DNA of 45,186 bases from an uncultured Hungatella sp. Lineage in GTDB: Bacteria; Bacillota; Clostridia; Lachnospirales; Lachnospiraceae. The notes below the pieces were generated by a model. It was not told where the DNA came from. It saw only the letters and a program-made list of their open reading frames with translations, and ran no database searches. The position numbers and the translations under genes are program-made. The stretch spans positions 1 through 45,186 of the forward strand of contig CAJUPQ010000023.1 in the NCBI GenBank assembly GCA_910588505.1, given 5' to 3'. Positions 23,345-32,451 of the stretch are shown here, piece after piece. Every line of letters begins with the position of its first letter. The stretch's first letter is position 1.

Positions 23345-24037
23345 TCACAATATTTCTACATGCTTTACACACACCATGCCTCGAATACTCTCCAGCACAT
23401 TATGTCTCTTGCTGCGGCTGGTCACCTCAATGCAGATAATGGCATTGGGACCTTCCCCTTTGATCTTGCTCTTACTCAGCTCCATATTGCAGACCTTTAC
23501 TTCCATCTTATGAAGCCGCTCCATAAATTCGGATACGCACTGATTGTTTGGAAATTCAACATACAGGTCAAATACCCTGGCGTACATATGGAGGAAGGTG
23601 TCCAGCTTTGTCAGGAATTTTAAGGTGATCATCACCAGGATCAGGGTGATAAACGCGCCTTTCACAAAACCAATCCCCACTGCCAGCCCAAGACACGCGC
23701 AGGCCCACAGGCCTGCCGCAGTAGTAAGACCGCGAATCTGATTCTTGCCGGTAACAATAATGGTCCCAACTCCCAGAAAACCGACGCCGCTTATGACCTG
23801 AGCTCCCATACGGGCAATATCCATATTGCCTTCAAAGTTCATCTTGATGTACTGTCCCGTCATCATCACCAGAGCCGCTCCCAGACATACCAGGGTGTGA
23901 GTCTTGATCCCTGCCCCCCGGCGCTTTAAGGCCCGGTCAATGCCGATGACCGTACCGATAATAAGCGCGGAAACCATCCGGATCACCATGGCCGTGGTGG
24001 ACCACCCCTCCGCTGCCGACATGAATCCATCTATCAT
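23345..24037 (-). CDS. MgtC/SapB family membrane protein
   Basis: 230 residues. The N-terminal half has four to five membrane helices with the MgtC blocks ALIIGTVIGIDRALKRRGAGIKTH, LVCLGAALVMMTGQ and GFLGVGTIIV...GLTTAAGLWACACLGLAVG. The C-terminal part is a soluble ACT-like domain. MgtC proteins are tied to growth at low Mg2+ and to membrane potential. Here it is the first gene of a G3P-oxidation operon, directly after a GlpP-type leader, so its expression should follow glycerol. The ATG at 24037 has AGAGGTGAAGA upstream. Confidence 0.85.
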   Translation of the reverse strand: MIDGFMSAAEGWSTTAMVIRMVSALIIGTVIGIDRALKRRGAGIKTHTLVCLGAALVMMTGQYIKMNFEGNMDIARMGAQVISGVGFLGVGTIIVTGKNQIRGLTTAAGLWACACLGLAVGIGFVKGAFITLILVMITLKFLTKLDTFLHMYARVFDLYVEFPNNQCVSEFMERLHKMEVKVCNMELSKSKIKGEGPNAIICIEVTSRSKRHNVLESIRGMVCVKHVEIL

Positions 24038-24121
24038 TTCTTCACCTCTTCCTTTCTCCTGCGGCATGAAGGCCATTCCCGCTTAAGGGCTAGGATGTCT
24101 GCTTTCCGTGGTGTAAAAGCG

Positions 24122-24177
24122 AAAAAAAGAGCAAGGTAAATCTATGGATCCACTCCACAAACTATACCTTGCTGCTC
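24122..24177 (-). promoter_or_regulatory. GlpP-type leader terminator before the mgtC-glpA operon
   Basis: On the minus strand an 11-base stem (24129-24138 with 24165-24177, two-base bulge) ends in CCTTGCTC followed by seven T. It lies between the promoter at 24210-24238 and the first gene. The 3' arm plus T run (TTGCTCTTTTTTTCG) closely matches the glpK leader at 25817-25872, as expected for two GlpP targets. Confidence 0.7.
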
Positions 24178-24209
24178 TCATCTCACAGGTAATTATTTAA
24201 CTGGTACTT

Positions 24210-24238
24210 AGTCTACCATATCTGTTAATATCCGTCAA
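24210..24238 (-). promoter_or_regulatory. Promoter of the mgtC-glpA operon
   Basis: TTGACG (24233-24238), a 17-base spacer, TAGACT (24210-24215) with an extended TGG just before it. It begins 14 bases before the end of glpK and drives the GlpP-type leader. Confidence 0.7.
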
Positions 24239-24252
24239 GTATTGATAAAATT

Positions 24253-25767
24253 TTATCGTTCTCTACCCCAGTACTCATCCTCTCCCCAGGCCAAAGCGCA
24301 CCGCACAGCCCGCTTCCACCCCTTGATCAGTTCCGCCCGCTTACCGTCGTCGATGGCTTTTTCAAAATACCGGTCCACCTGCCAGTTTGTCACAATGTCC
24401 TTCTTGTCCTTCCAGTACCCCACAGCCAGCCCGGCCAGATACGCCGCTCCAAGGGCCGTAGTCTCGATGCACTGGGGCCTTGCGATGCGCGTTCCCAGAA
24501 GGTCTGCCTGGAACTGCATCAGGAAGTCATTGGCACTGGCTCCGCCGTCCACCTTAAGTTCCCTCATGGGGATACCGGAATCCTGCTCCATGGCCTCTAA
24601 AAGGTCGCTGACCTGATAGGCCAAAGACTCCACGGTAGCCCGGATAAAATGCTCCTTGCTGGCTCCGCGGGTCAGCCCCACGATGGTCCCTCTGGCATAA
24701 GGATTCCAATAAGGCGCTCCCATGCCAGCAAAAGCCGGCACCACGTAAACCCCGGCTGTGTCCGGCACGATCTGGCAGTATTCCTCCGTCTGGGCGGCTG
24801 TCCGTATCATCCGCAGCTCATCCCTTAACCACTGAATCGCAGCCCCGGCCACGAACACGCTTCCCTCCAGGGCATACTCCACATGGTCCTCCATGCCCAC
24901 GGCGATGGTGGTCAGCAGGCCGTGATCCGACTTTACCGCCTTCTCACCGGTATTCATCAGCATAAAGCACCCGGTTCCGTATGTATTCTTCACATCTCCG
25001 GCTCCAAAACAGCACTGGCCGAACAGAGCTGCCTGCTGATCCCCCGCCGCCCCGGCGATAGGCACATTTCCTGCAAGGACCGAACTGTGGGTATGGCCAT
25101 AGACGCAGCTGGAAGGCTTTACCTGGGGCATCATGGACGCAGGGATCTTAAAGTAATCCAAAAGTTCCTGGTCCCACGTAAGCTTGTGGATGTCAAAGAG
25201 CATGGTTCTGGCAGCGTTGGTGTAGTCCGTGACAAACACCTCCCCCTTGGTCAGATTCCAGATCAGCCATGTATCCACAGTTCCAAACAGCAGCTCCCCC
25301 CTGTTCGCCTTCTCCCTGGCCCCCGGCACCTGGTCCAGGATCCAGGCGATCTTGCTGCCCGAAAAATAAGCGTCCGGGATCAGCCCCGTCACCTCCCGCA
25401 CAGTCTCTCCCAGGCCGTCCTCTTTCAGCTTGTCAATCATGGGAGCAGTCCGTCTGCACTGCCACACAATGGCATTGTACACCGGAACGCCTGTGGCCTT
25501 GTCCCACACAATGGTGGTCTCCCTCTGGTTGGTGATCCCGATAGCCGCGATATCCTCCCCGTGAGCTCCGATATTGGCCATGGCCGCCATCATCACGCTA
25601 AACTGGGAAGACCATATCTCCATAGGATCATGTTCCACCCACCCTGGCTCCGGATAGATCTGGGTAAACTCCCTCTGGGCCACGCTCCTGATCTCTCCCT
25701 TTTCATCAAACAAAATACATCGGGAACTGGTGGTTCCCTGATCCAGCGCCATTACATATTTCGCCAT
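24253..25767 (-). CDS. glpK: Glycerol kinase
   Basis: 504 residues, the usual length. FGGY-kinase blocks: ALDQGTTSSRCILFD at the N-terminus, GITNQRETTIVWD, GAAGDQQAALFGQ near 239-251, YGTGCFMLMNTG, and LKVDGGASANDFLMQFQADLL. It phosphorylates glycerol to G3P, which feeds the downstream flavoprotein operon. In the loop where enterococcal GlpK has its HPr-phosphorylated His, the sequence is THSSVLAGNVPIAG, so that control may be absent or shifted (uncertain). It is preceded by a GlpP-type leader and by dyads at 25877-25920; GGAGGAGG precedes the ATG. Confidence 0.95.
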   Translation of the reverse strand: MAKYVMALDQGTTSSRCILFDEKGEIRSVAQREFTQIYPEPGWVEHDPMEIWSSQFSVMMAAMANIGAHGEDIAAIGITNQRETTIVWDKATGVPVYNAIVWQCRRTAPMIDKLKEDGLGETVREVTGLIPDAYFSGSKIAWILDQVPGAREKANRGELLFGTVDTWLIWNLTKGEVFVTDYTNAARTMLFDIHKLTWDQELLDYFKIPASMMPQVKPSSCVYGHTHSSVLAGNVPIAGAAGDQQAALFGQCCFGAGDVKNTYGTGCFMLMNTGEKAVKSDHGLLTTIAVGMEDHVEYALEGSVFVAGAAIQWLRDELRMIRTAAQTEEYCQIVPDTAGVYVVPAFAGMGAPYWNPYARGTIVGLTRGASKEHFIRATVESLAYQVSDLLEAMEQDSGIPMRELKVDGGASANDFLMQFQADLLGTRIARPQCIETTALGAAYLAGLAVGYWKDKKDIVTNWQVDRYFEKAIDDGKRAELIKGWKRAVRCALAWGEDEYWGRER

Positions 25768-25816
25768 TTAAATTCCTCCTCCAACCGTGATAAGTATATT
25801 CCCAAAGACTGGTACG

Positions 25817-25872
25817 AAAAAAGAGCAGAGAATCATACGGACTTTCCGTACCAACTCCCCACTCTGTTCTCT
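25817..25872 (-). promoter_or_regulatory. GlpP-type leader terminator before glpK
   Basis: The minus-strand stem pairs AGAG..CAGAG with CTCTGCTCT (25822-25830 with 25862-25872), followed by six T; an inner hairpin tacgga-ctt-tccgta (25836-25850) caps it. The 3' side CTCTGCTCTTTTTTCG is nearly the same as in the leader at 24122-24177. Confidence 0.65.
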
Positions 25873-25876
25873 CTCG

Positions 25877-25920
25877 GCAACGTTGCATTAAGCGTAACAT
25901 ATTTTTCCTGCAAATGCAAC
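25877..25920. promoter_or_regulatory. Operator-like dyads upstream of the glpK leader
   Basis: A perfect 10-base palindrome gcaacgttgc (25877-25886) overlaps one arm of an 8-base inverted repeat, gttgcatt (25882-25889) with aatgcaac (25913-25920). This is the place where the glpK promoter must lie, although no good -10 can be picked out. It may bind a repressor or activator. Confidence 0.4.
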
Positions 25921-25922
25921 TG

Positions 25923-28547
25923 CTAAATTTCCACCCTCTTCCTCCGAATCTCCCTGAGCACTTTCCACGCCTGCAGAACCACTGTTGGCAGAAACGCGCA
26001 AGCTCCCACTACCGCCAGCTGCCCTGCACTTAAATCCGAGACGGCAAACAGCCGCTGAAGCGCCGGGGCAAACAGCACTCCTCCCATCAGAAGCACTCCG
26101 GCCTCAAAGGCCATCACCGTGTAGAGATTGCTGGTAAGTCCCAGGTGGAAGATGGAATGGCTGCTGCGGCAGTTAAATCCGTGAAACAGCCTTGCCACAG
26201 TCAGAGAGGCGAAAGCCATGGTGCTGGCCACGGCAGCACCGCCCTGACGCAGGCCGGTTCGGTATGCGTACATGGTGCATACCGCGATCAACCCGCCCTG
26301 GATAAGAATGTCCCTGAGAAACCGCTTTGTCAGGATCCCCTGCCCCGGATCTCTGGGCGGCTGGTCTAACAGCTCCCCCTCCGGCTGCTCCATGCCGATG
26401 GCTATAGCAGGCAGAGAGTCGGTCAGAAGGTTGATAAACAAAAGGTGGACCGGGGCAAATGGCAGCGGCATGGACATAAGGGTGGTGTAAAGCACACAGA
26501 AAATCCCGGCCATGTTGCCTGACAGCAGAAACTCTATGGCATTGCGGATATTTCTGTACACATTCCTGCCATTGGACACGGCTTTTATGATGGTGGCAAA
26601 ATGGTCGTCCGCCAGGATCATGGATGCCGCATCTTTGGACACCTCGGTTCCTGTCTGCCCCATAGCCACCCCGATATCCGCCTGTTTTAACGCCGGAGCG
26701 TCGTTGACCCCGTCCCCGGTCATGGCTACGATCCGCCCTTTATCCTGCCACGCCTTTACGATCCTTAATTTGTGCTCCGGGGAGACCCTGGCATACACGC
26801 TGATACCGCCGATCCGCTCCGACAGCTCCCTGCTGTCCATACTGTCTAACTGGGAACCGGAGACTGCCTCCTCCCCCTCCCTCATAATCCCGATCTGCCT
26901 GGCTATGGACATGGCCGTTACCTTGTGGTCCCCGGTTATCATCACCGGCTTTATCCCCGCCCTCCGGGCGTCCATGACTGCCTGCTTTGTCTCCGGGCGG
27001 GGCGGGTCCATCATGGCTGCCAGCCCCAAAAATATCAGATCCCGCTCCAGCTTTTTCTCCCCCCAGGAAGAGGCGTTTCCCTTTAAGGGCCGATAGGCAA
27101 ATGCCAGAACGCGCAGCCCCTGGCGGGAACATGTATCGTGAAGCTTCATAAGCTGCCGCCTGTCCGCAAAAGTCAGAGGCCGCACATCTCCCTGGTGGTC
27201 TATGTAGGCGCTGCGCTCCAGCAGGATATCCATGGCCCCTTTTACCAGCAGCGTCTCTCCCTGGGGAAGATAATGGATCGTACTCATGATCTTCCTTGTA
27301 GAATCAAAGGGAATCTCCCGGCTTCTGGGAAACCGTTTTCTCAGTTCCTTTGCAGGCATATTACACTGCTCTGCCAGATGAAGCAGCGCCAGCTCCGTGG
27401 CGTCGCCTGCCTCCTGTCCGTTCCCTATATCCGCGTCATTGGCCAGACAGCAGATCTGAAGAAAAAGGCGGTGCTGTTCATTAGCCTTTTCCAGCTGTTG
27501 GGGCCTTAGCAGTTTACCGTTTAGCCCCACCTGCTCCACGGTCATACGATTCTGGGTCAGGGTCCCTGTCTTATCCGTACAGATGACGGACACGCACCCA
27601 AGGCTCTCCACGGCTTTTAGATCCTTGATAATGGCCTGCTCCTTAGCCATCTTCTGGGTGCCCATAGCCTGGACAATGGTTACAATGGAACCCAGGGCTT
27701 CGGGGATAGCCGCCACGGCCAGGGCCACGGCAAACATCAGGGAATCCAGCATGGCCATGCCTCTGTACATACTCAGCACAAATACAACCAGGCAGATTAC
27801 CATGATGGCGGCTGCCAGCCTGCTTCCAAACTGATCCAGACTGACCTGGAGAGGCGTTTTCTTCTCCTGGGCAGTACTCATCATGGAGGCGATCCGCCCT
27901 ATCTCCGTCTCCATTCCCGTCTCTGTCACCACCACAGTGCCTCTTCCGCCTGTCACCAGAGATCCGCTGTAAACCATGTTGTCCCGATCTGCCAGAGCGC
28001 GCGAAGCCGGCAGAGGCCGGGTCTGTTTTAACACGGCGTCCGATTCCCCTGTCAGAGAACTCTCATTGATCTGCAGAGCCACGCTCTCCAGGACCCTGCC
28101 GTCAGCTACCACCAGATCGCCGCTTTCCAGGTACAGGATATCCCCTGGCACCACATCCTTTGAGGGGATCTGGACTTTTGCTTTGTCCCTCATGACCACA
28201 GCCATAGGCGAGGACAGGGATTTCAGGCTTTCCAGGGACTTTCTGGCCTTCTCATGCTGTATGGTGCCCAGAACCGCGTTCAGGGTTATGACCGCGAAAA
28301 TGACCACCGTGCTTTCCGGACTGCCTGTCATCATGGAGATCACCGCAGCGCCTATGAGGATCATGACCAAAAGGTCCTGAAATTGCTCCAGAAATACTTT
28401 CCAGACCGGTTTCCTGCCGGACTCTCTCAGAACATTCGGCCCATACTGTTTTTCTCTCTTCTGTGCCTGTTTTTCCGTCAGCCCCTGCTCCCCGGTTTCA
28501 AGCAGGTCCAGCGTCTCTTTTCCTGTGCATTGATACCAATCCTTCAT
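25923..28547 (-). CDS. Cation-transporting P-type ATPase, Ca2+ type
   Basis: 874 residues. The order is that of a P2 ATPase: cation_ATPase_N segment, actuator loop with SLTGES (166-169), helix M4 with VAAIPEALGSIVTIV (near 282), the phosphorylation site ICTDKTGTLTQNRM (Asp325), MITGDHKVTAMSIA, and MTGDGVNDAPALKQADIGVAMG, then C-terminal helices with FINLLTDSLPAIAIG. The M4 PEAL and M6 NLLTD residues fit bacterial Ca2+ pumps such as Listeria LMCA1. It exports Ca2+ from the cytoplasm. It is divergent from luxS; ribosome site AAAGGAG. Confidence 0.9.
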   Translation of the reverse strand: MKDWYQCTGKETLDLLETGEQGLTEKQAQKREKQYGPNVLRESGRKPVWKVFLEQFQDLLVMILIGAAVISMMTGSPESTVVIFAVITLNAVLGTIQHEKARKSLESLKSLSSPMAVVMRDKAKVQIPSKDVVPGDILYLESGDLVVADGRVLESVALQINESSLTGESDAVLKQTRPLPASRALADRDNMVYSGSLVTGGRGTVVVTETGMETEIGRIASMMSTAQEKKTPLQVSLDQFGSRLAAAIMVICLVVFVLSMYRGMAMLDSLMFAVALAVAAIPEALGSIVTIVQAMGTQKMAKEQAIIKDLKAVESLGCVSVICTDKTGTLTQNRMTVEQVGLNGKLLRPQQLEKANEQHRLFLQICCLANDADIGNGQEAGDATELALLHLAEQCNMPAKELRKRFPRSREIPFDSTRKIMSTIHYLPQGETLLVKGAMDILLERSAYIDHQGDVRPLTFADRRQLMKLHDTCSRQGLRVLAFAYRPLKGNASSWGEKKLERDLIFLGLAAMMDPPRPETKQAVMDARRAGIKPVMITGDHKVTAMSIARQIGIMREGEEAVSGSQLDSMDSRELSERIGGISVYARVSPEHKLRIVKAWQDKGRIVAMTGDGVNDAPALKQADIGVAMGQTGTEVSKDAASMILADDHFATIIKAVSNGRNVYRNIRNAIEFLLSGNMAGIFCVLYTTLMSMPLPFAPVHLLFINLLTDSLPAIAIGMEQPEGELLDQPPRDPGQGILTKRFLRDILIQGGLIAVCTMYAYRTGLRQGGAAVASTMAFASLTVARLFHGFNCRSSHSIFHLGLTSNLYTVMAFEAGVLLMGGVLFAPALQRLFAVSDLSAGQLAVVGACAFLPTVVLQAWKVLREIRRKRVEI

Positions 28548-28606
28548 GCCAAATGCTCCTTTCTTTTTCCATGTTTATGCGGGAACAAAAAAGAAAGACC
28601 ACTGCC

Positions 28607-28635
28607 TTGTATTTTCCACTGTTTTTCGCTATACT
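28607..28635 (+). promoter_or_regulatory. Promoter of luxS
   Basis: TTGTAT (28607-28612), a 17-base spacer, TATACT (28630-28635), 31 bases before the ATG. Confidence 0.65.
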
Positions 28636-28666
28636 TAGGTTATCTTTTAGAAAAAAGGAGAGTACT

Positions 28667-29149
28667 ATGGAAAAGATCACAAGCTTTACCATTGACCATC
28701 TGCGCCTTCTGCCCGGTGTCTACGTGTCGCGGAAGGACCATGCCGGCGACGCCGTGGTGACCACCTTTGATATCCGCATGACCCGCCCTAATTTTGAGCC
28801 GGTGATGAACACGGCCGAGGTACACACCATGGAACATCTGGGGGCTACTTTTTTGAGAAATGACCCGGAATTTAAGGATCGGGTGCTCTACTTTGGCCCT
28901 ATGGGCTGCCGGACAGGGTTTTATCTGCTTCTGGCAGGTGATTATGAATCCCGGGATATTGCGCCTCTCATGACGCGAATGTTTACGTTTATGCGGGATT
29001 TTGAAGGGGATGTGCCTGGCGCGGCCCCAAAGGACTGCGGGAATTATCTGGACATGAATCTGCCCATGACAAAACTTTTGGCAGATAAATATCTGAAAGA
29101 GGTTCTTGAGGGGATTTCTGAAGAAAGGCTGATCTATCCGGCTGACTGA
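28667..29149 (+). CDS. luxS: S-ribosylhomocysteine lyase LuxS
   Basis: 160 residues. Zinc ligands HTMEH (His53, His57, with Glu56 as base) and Cys124 in KDCGNYLDMN, plus catalytic Cys81 in GPMGCRTGFY, are all present. It splits S-ribosylhomocysteine into homocysteine and the AI-2 precursor. The ATG at 28667 has AAAAAAGGAGAG upstream; a longer in-frame extension to 28463 overlaps the divergent ATPase gene and is not real. It ends at a strong bidirectional stem-loop (29209-29261). Confidence 0.95.
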   Translation: MEKITSFTIDHLRLLPGVYVSRKDHAGDAVVTTFDIRMTRPNFEPVMNTAEVHTMEHLGATFLRNDPEFKDRVLYFGPMGCRTGFYLLLAGDYESRDIAPLMTRMFTFMRDFEGDVPGAAPKDCGNYLDMNLPMTKLLADKYLKEVLEGISEERLIYPAD

Positions 29150-29208
29150 TGAAAGTTTTCTTTGCAAGGCTGCCTTTTATGGAAAGTGAAACAATAACCG
29201 TAACTTTT

Positions 29209-29261
29209 AAGGCTGACGCAAAATTGCGGATCCTAAGATCTCCGAATTTTGCGTCAGCCTT
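29209..29261. terminator. Bidirectional terminator between luxS and glnN
   Basis: A 17-base perfect stem (29209-29225 with 29245-29261), extended by cgga/tccg to about 21 pairs, sits between the convergent stop codons of luxS and glnN. T content after it is moderate on both strands. Confidence 0.75.
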
Positions 29262-29283
29262 GTTAAAACAACCCATTCTGGCT

Positions 29284-31407
29284 CTATACCTCAAAGATCA
29301 GATCTCCATAGCTGGGGAAGGGCCACAGTTCTTTATCTACGATCATCTCCAGCCTGTCGGCAGGAGCTCTTAAGGCTTCCATGACGGGAACCACCCTGTC
29401 ATGATAGGCGTGAGCCCGCGCGCAGGCATCTTCTATGGCGCCGCACTCAGCAGTCAGATCCTCCAGCGAGGACAGAGCTGTCTTCATATCTGACAGTAAG
29501 GACGATGTCTCCACCAAAAGCCGAATCTGGGCTGTAACATCCACCATGCCGTCTGGGCAGGCCGCCTTTACAGCGTTGATAGACTCGGCCAGCTGGGTGG
29601 TGTATCGGATGACTGCAGGGATGATCTGCTTGCCTGCCATATCGATCATGGTTCTGGCTTCTATGTTTATGGCTTTTCCGTAGGCGTCGTACTCCACCTC
29701 CGCTCTGGACATCAGCTCCGCCCTGGTAAACACGCCAAAGGTCTCATACAGCCTCACCGCCTTCTCTGTGGTCAGGGCCGGGATGGCGTCCACCATGGAA
29801 GGATAATTGGGAAGCCCCCTCCGCTTCGCCTCCTCCACCCAGGCCTGGGAGTATCCGTTGCCATTAAAGATGATCTCCTTGTTATCTGCCAGAAGGCTCT
29901 TGATCATGTCATGGACCGCGGACTCAAAATCTTCCGCCTTCTCCAGCTCATCTGCCGCCTCCTTGAAGGCTTCGGCCACAATGGTGTTCAGCACCACATT
30001 GGGCGGGGCCACGGAATCCGAGGACCCTACCATACGGAACTCAAACTTGTTGCCCGTAAAGGCAAAGGGGGACGTCCGGTTTCTGTCCGTGGCGTCTTTG
30101 TCCAGGTCCGGCAGGGTAGCGATGCCGGTCATCAGCTTTCCGCCGGTCTTGGAGTGAGTCGCCTCCCCGGTGCTGCAAAGCTGATCGATCACATCCTCCA
30201 GCTGCTCCCCCACAAAGATAGAGATAATGGCAGGCGGCGCCTCGTCCGCGCCCAGCCTGTGGTCGTTGCCCACATCGGAGGCAGATTCCCGCAGAAGATC
30301 CGCATGGGTCTTTACCGCTTTCATGATGCACCCCAGCACCAAAAGGAACTGGATATTCTCATGGGGAGTCTCCCCGGGATTTAACAAATTGATCCCGTCG
30401 TCGGACACCAGAGACCAGTTGTTGTGCTTTCCGGAACCGTTTACCCCGGCAAAAGGCTTTTCGTGGAGAAGGCACGTCATGTTGTGGCGGCCTGCCACCT
30501 TCTTTAAAGTCTCCATCACCATCTGGTTGTGGTCCACCGCCAGGTTTACCTGGTCATAGATCGGGGCAAGCTCGTGCTGGGCCGGGGCCGCTTCGTTGTG
30601 CTGGGTCTTGGAGGTGACCCCAAGCTTCCACAGTTCCTGGTTTACCTCCTTCATAAAGCCTCCGATCCGCTCCCGGATAGCGCCGAAATAGTGGTCTTCC
30701 AATTCCTGGCCCTTGGGAGGTCTGGCGCCGAACAGGGTGCGCCCCGCATAGATCAGGTCTTTTCTCTGGAGATATTTGGCCCGGTCAACCAGAAAATATT
30801 CCTGCTCCGGCCCCACAGAGGGAACTACCCTTTTTGCTGTGGTGTTGCCGAACAGCCTTAAGAGCCGCAGAGACTGGACATTGATGGCCTGCATGGAACG
30901 CAGAAGGGGAGTTTTCTGGTCCAGGGCCTCCCCTGTGTAGGAGCAGAATGCCGTGGGAATGCACAGCGTTACACCCAGAGTATCCTCCCTCAAAAAAGCC
31001 GGCGAGGTGCAGTCCCAGACCGTGTATCCCCTGGCCTCAAATGTGGCCCGAAGGCCGCCTGACGGGAAAGAGGATGCGTCCGGCTCACCCTTGACCAGCT
31101 CCTTACCGGAAAATTCCATGATCACCTTGCCCTCCGGATCCGGGGCGGAGATAAACGAATCATGCTTTTCCGCCGTTACCCCGGTAAGAGGCTGAAACCA
31201 GTGGGTATAGTGGGTCGCCCCCCTGTCAATCGCCCAGTCCTTCATGGCATGAGCCACCGCATCCGCAATAGACGGGTCCAGCTCCGCGCCGTCCTCAATG
31301 GTCTTTTTTAATTTCTTAAACACGCCCTTGGGAAGGTAATCCCTCATAACCGTCTCATTGAACACATTCCTGCCAAATAGCTCCACAACATTCACATTCT
31401 CGCTCAC
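29284..31407 (-). CDS. glnN: Glutamine synthetase, type III (GlnN)
   Basis: 707 residues, normal for GSIII. VELFGRNVFNETVM opens the protein; PTAFCSYTGEALDQKTPLLRS, VGPEQEYFLVD, KTQHNEAAPAQHELAPIYD, HEKPFAGVNGSGKHNNWSL and NRTSPFAFTGNKFEFRM are the GSIII catalytic and signature blocks. It makes glutamine from glutamate, ammonia and ATP. I chose the GTG at 31407 because GGAG lies five to six bases upstream and the protein then begins MSENVNVVELFG; an ATG at 31446 would add 13 residues and overlap the hairpin flank. No regulator or amt gene lies nearby. Confidence 0.92.
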   Translation of the reverse strand: MSENVNVVELFGRNVFNETVMRDYLPKGVFKKLKKTIEDGAELDPSIADAVAHAMKDWAIDRGATHYTHWFQPLTGVTAEKHDSFISAPDPEGKVIMEFSGKELVKGEPDASSFPSGGLRATFEARGYTVWDCTSPAFLREDTLGVTLCIPTAFCSYTGEALDQKTPLLRSMQAINVQSLRLLRLFGNTTAKRVVPSVGPEQEYFLVDRAKYLQRKDLIYAGRTLFGARPPKGQELEDHYFGAIRERIGGFMKEVNQELWKLGVTSKTQHNEAAPAQHELAPIYDQVNLAVDHNQMVMETLKKVAGRHNMTCLLHEKPFAGVNGSGKHNNWSLVSDDGINLLNPGETPHENIQFLLVLGCIMKAVKTHADLLRESASDVGNDHRLGADEAPPAIISIFVGEQLEDVIDQLCSTGEATHSKTGGKLMTGIATLPDLDKDATDRNRTSPFAFTGNKFEFRMVGSSDSVAPPNVVLNTIVAEAFKEAADELEKAEDFESAVHDMIKSLLADNKEIIFNGNGYSQAWVEEAKRRGLPNYPSMVDAIPALTTEKAVRLYETFGVFTRAELMSRAEVEYDAYGKAINIEARTMIDMAGKQIIPAVIRYTTQLAESINAVKAACPDGMVDVTAQIRLLVETSSLLSDMKTALSSLEDLTAECGAIEDACARAHAYHDRVVPVMEALRAPADRLEMIVDKELWPFPSYGDLIFEV

Positions 31408-31460
31408 GTTTTCTCCATCCTCTCCTTTTTCATGATCCTGTTCCACGAACCAGTTTTATG

Positions 31461-31495
31461 AAAAATGGCGTCCTCCTTAGAACCAGGAGAACGCC
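31461..31495 (-). terminator. Terminator of the fba gene
   Basis: An 11-base stem with one mismatch (31467-31477 with 31485-31495) and a 7-base loop, followed on the minus strand by ATTTTT. It separates fba from glnN. Confidence 0.8.
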
Positions 31496-31524
31496 GTCGT
31501 TCTTTCAATTAGATAAGATACAGC

Positions 31525-32388
31525 TTACGCCTTTCCTACGGAACCAAACAGCTCCATCTTCTCTTTCACTGTAGCCTTGATTGCCTCCGCGCCCGGCGCA
31601 AGGAGCTTTCTCGGGTCAAATCCCTTGCCCTGCTGATCCTTACCATCCTCGATGTACTTCCGGGTAGCCTCCGCAAATGCCAGCTGGCACTCTGTATTGA
31701 CGTTGATCTTGGCAACGCCAAGGCTGATGGCCTTCTTGATCATATCTGCCGGGATGCCTGTGCCGCCGTGAAGCACCAGAGGCATATCGCCCACTTTCTC
31801 TTTCACTGCCGCCAGAGTCTCGAAGCTTAAACCTGCCCAGTTTGCCGGATATTTGCCATGGATGTTGCCGATGCCTGCTGCCAGGAAATCAATACCCAGA
31901 TCAGCAATGGCCTTGCACTCGTCAGGATCCGCGCACTCTCCCGCGCCCACGACGCCATCCTCCTCGCCGCCGATGGAGCCAACCTCTGCCTCCAGGGAAA
32001 GTCCCTTGTCTTTACAGATCTTAACCAGCTCCGTAGTCTTCGCTACATTCTCCTCGATGGGATAGTGAGAACCGTCGAACATAACGGAAGAAAATCCTGC
32101 CTCGATACACTTTAAGCATCCGTCATAGCTGCCGTGGTCCAGGTGAAGCGCAACGGGAACCGTAATATCCAGCTCCTCCAGCATCCCGTTCACCATACCC
32201 ACAACCGTCTTATAACCCGTCATGTACTTGCCTGCGCCCTCGGACACACCCAGGATCACAGGGGACTTTAACTCCTGCGCGGTCAGCAGAATAGATTTGG
32301 TCCACTCCAGGTTGTTGATGTTGAACTGGCCTACGGCATACTTGCCTTCTCTCGCTTTTTCAAGCATGTCTCTTGCTGATACTAACAT
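31525..32388 (-). CDS. fba: Fructose-1,6-bisphosphate aldolase, class II
   Basis: 287 residues. Class II zinc aldolase blocks: AVGQFNINNLEW at the N-terminus, VALHLDHGSYDGC (catalytic Asp and zinc His, 82-85), SLEAEVGSIGGEEDGV, AAGIGNIHGKYP (zinc His), LHGGTGIP (zinc His) and KINVNTE. It interconverts fructose-1,6-bisphosphate with DHAP and glyceraldehyde-3-phosphate; DHAP is also the product of the G3P-oxidation operon. The ATG at 32388 has GGAGGG upstream. It has its own promoter (32452-32480) and terminator. Confidence 0.95.
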   Translation of the reverse strand: MLVSARDMLEKAREGKYAVGQFNINNLEWTKSILLTAQELKSPVILGVSEGAGKYMTGYKTVVGMVNGMLEELDITVPVALHLDHGSYDGCLKCIEAGFSSVMFDGSHYPIEENVAKTTELVKICKDKGLSLEAEVGSIGGEEDGVVGAGECADPDECKAIADLGIDFLAAGIGNIHGKYPANWAGLSFETLAAVKEKVGDMPLVLHGGTGIPADMIKKAISLGVAKINVNTECQLAFAEATRKYIEDGKDQQGKGFDPRKLLAPGAEAIKATVKEKMELFGSVGKA

Positions 32389-32451
32389 AATCAAAACCCT
32401 CCATCTCTTATAAATGTACTTCCTCTGCCGGCAAAGCCTGCATTTGTTCTA

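Noticed and set aside
24883..25926. A 347-codon plus-strand open frame opposite glpK.
   Set aside because: glpK is unmistakable on the other strand; this frame has no ribosome site or known motif and is a codon-bias shadow.
28463..28666. A 68-codon N-terminal extension of luxS.
   Set aside because: It overlaps the divergent ATPase gene and promoter; LuxS begins at 28667 with full family length.
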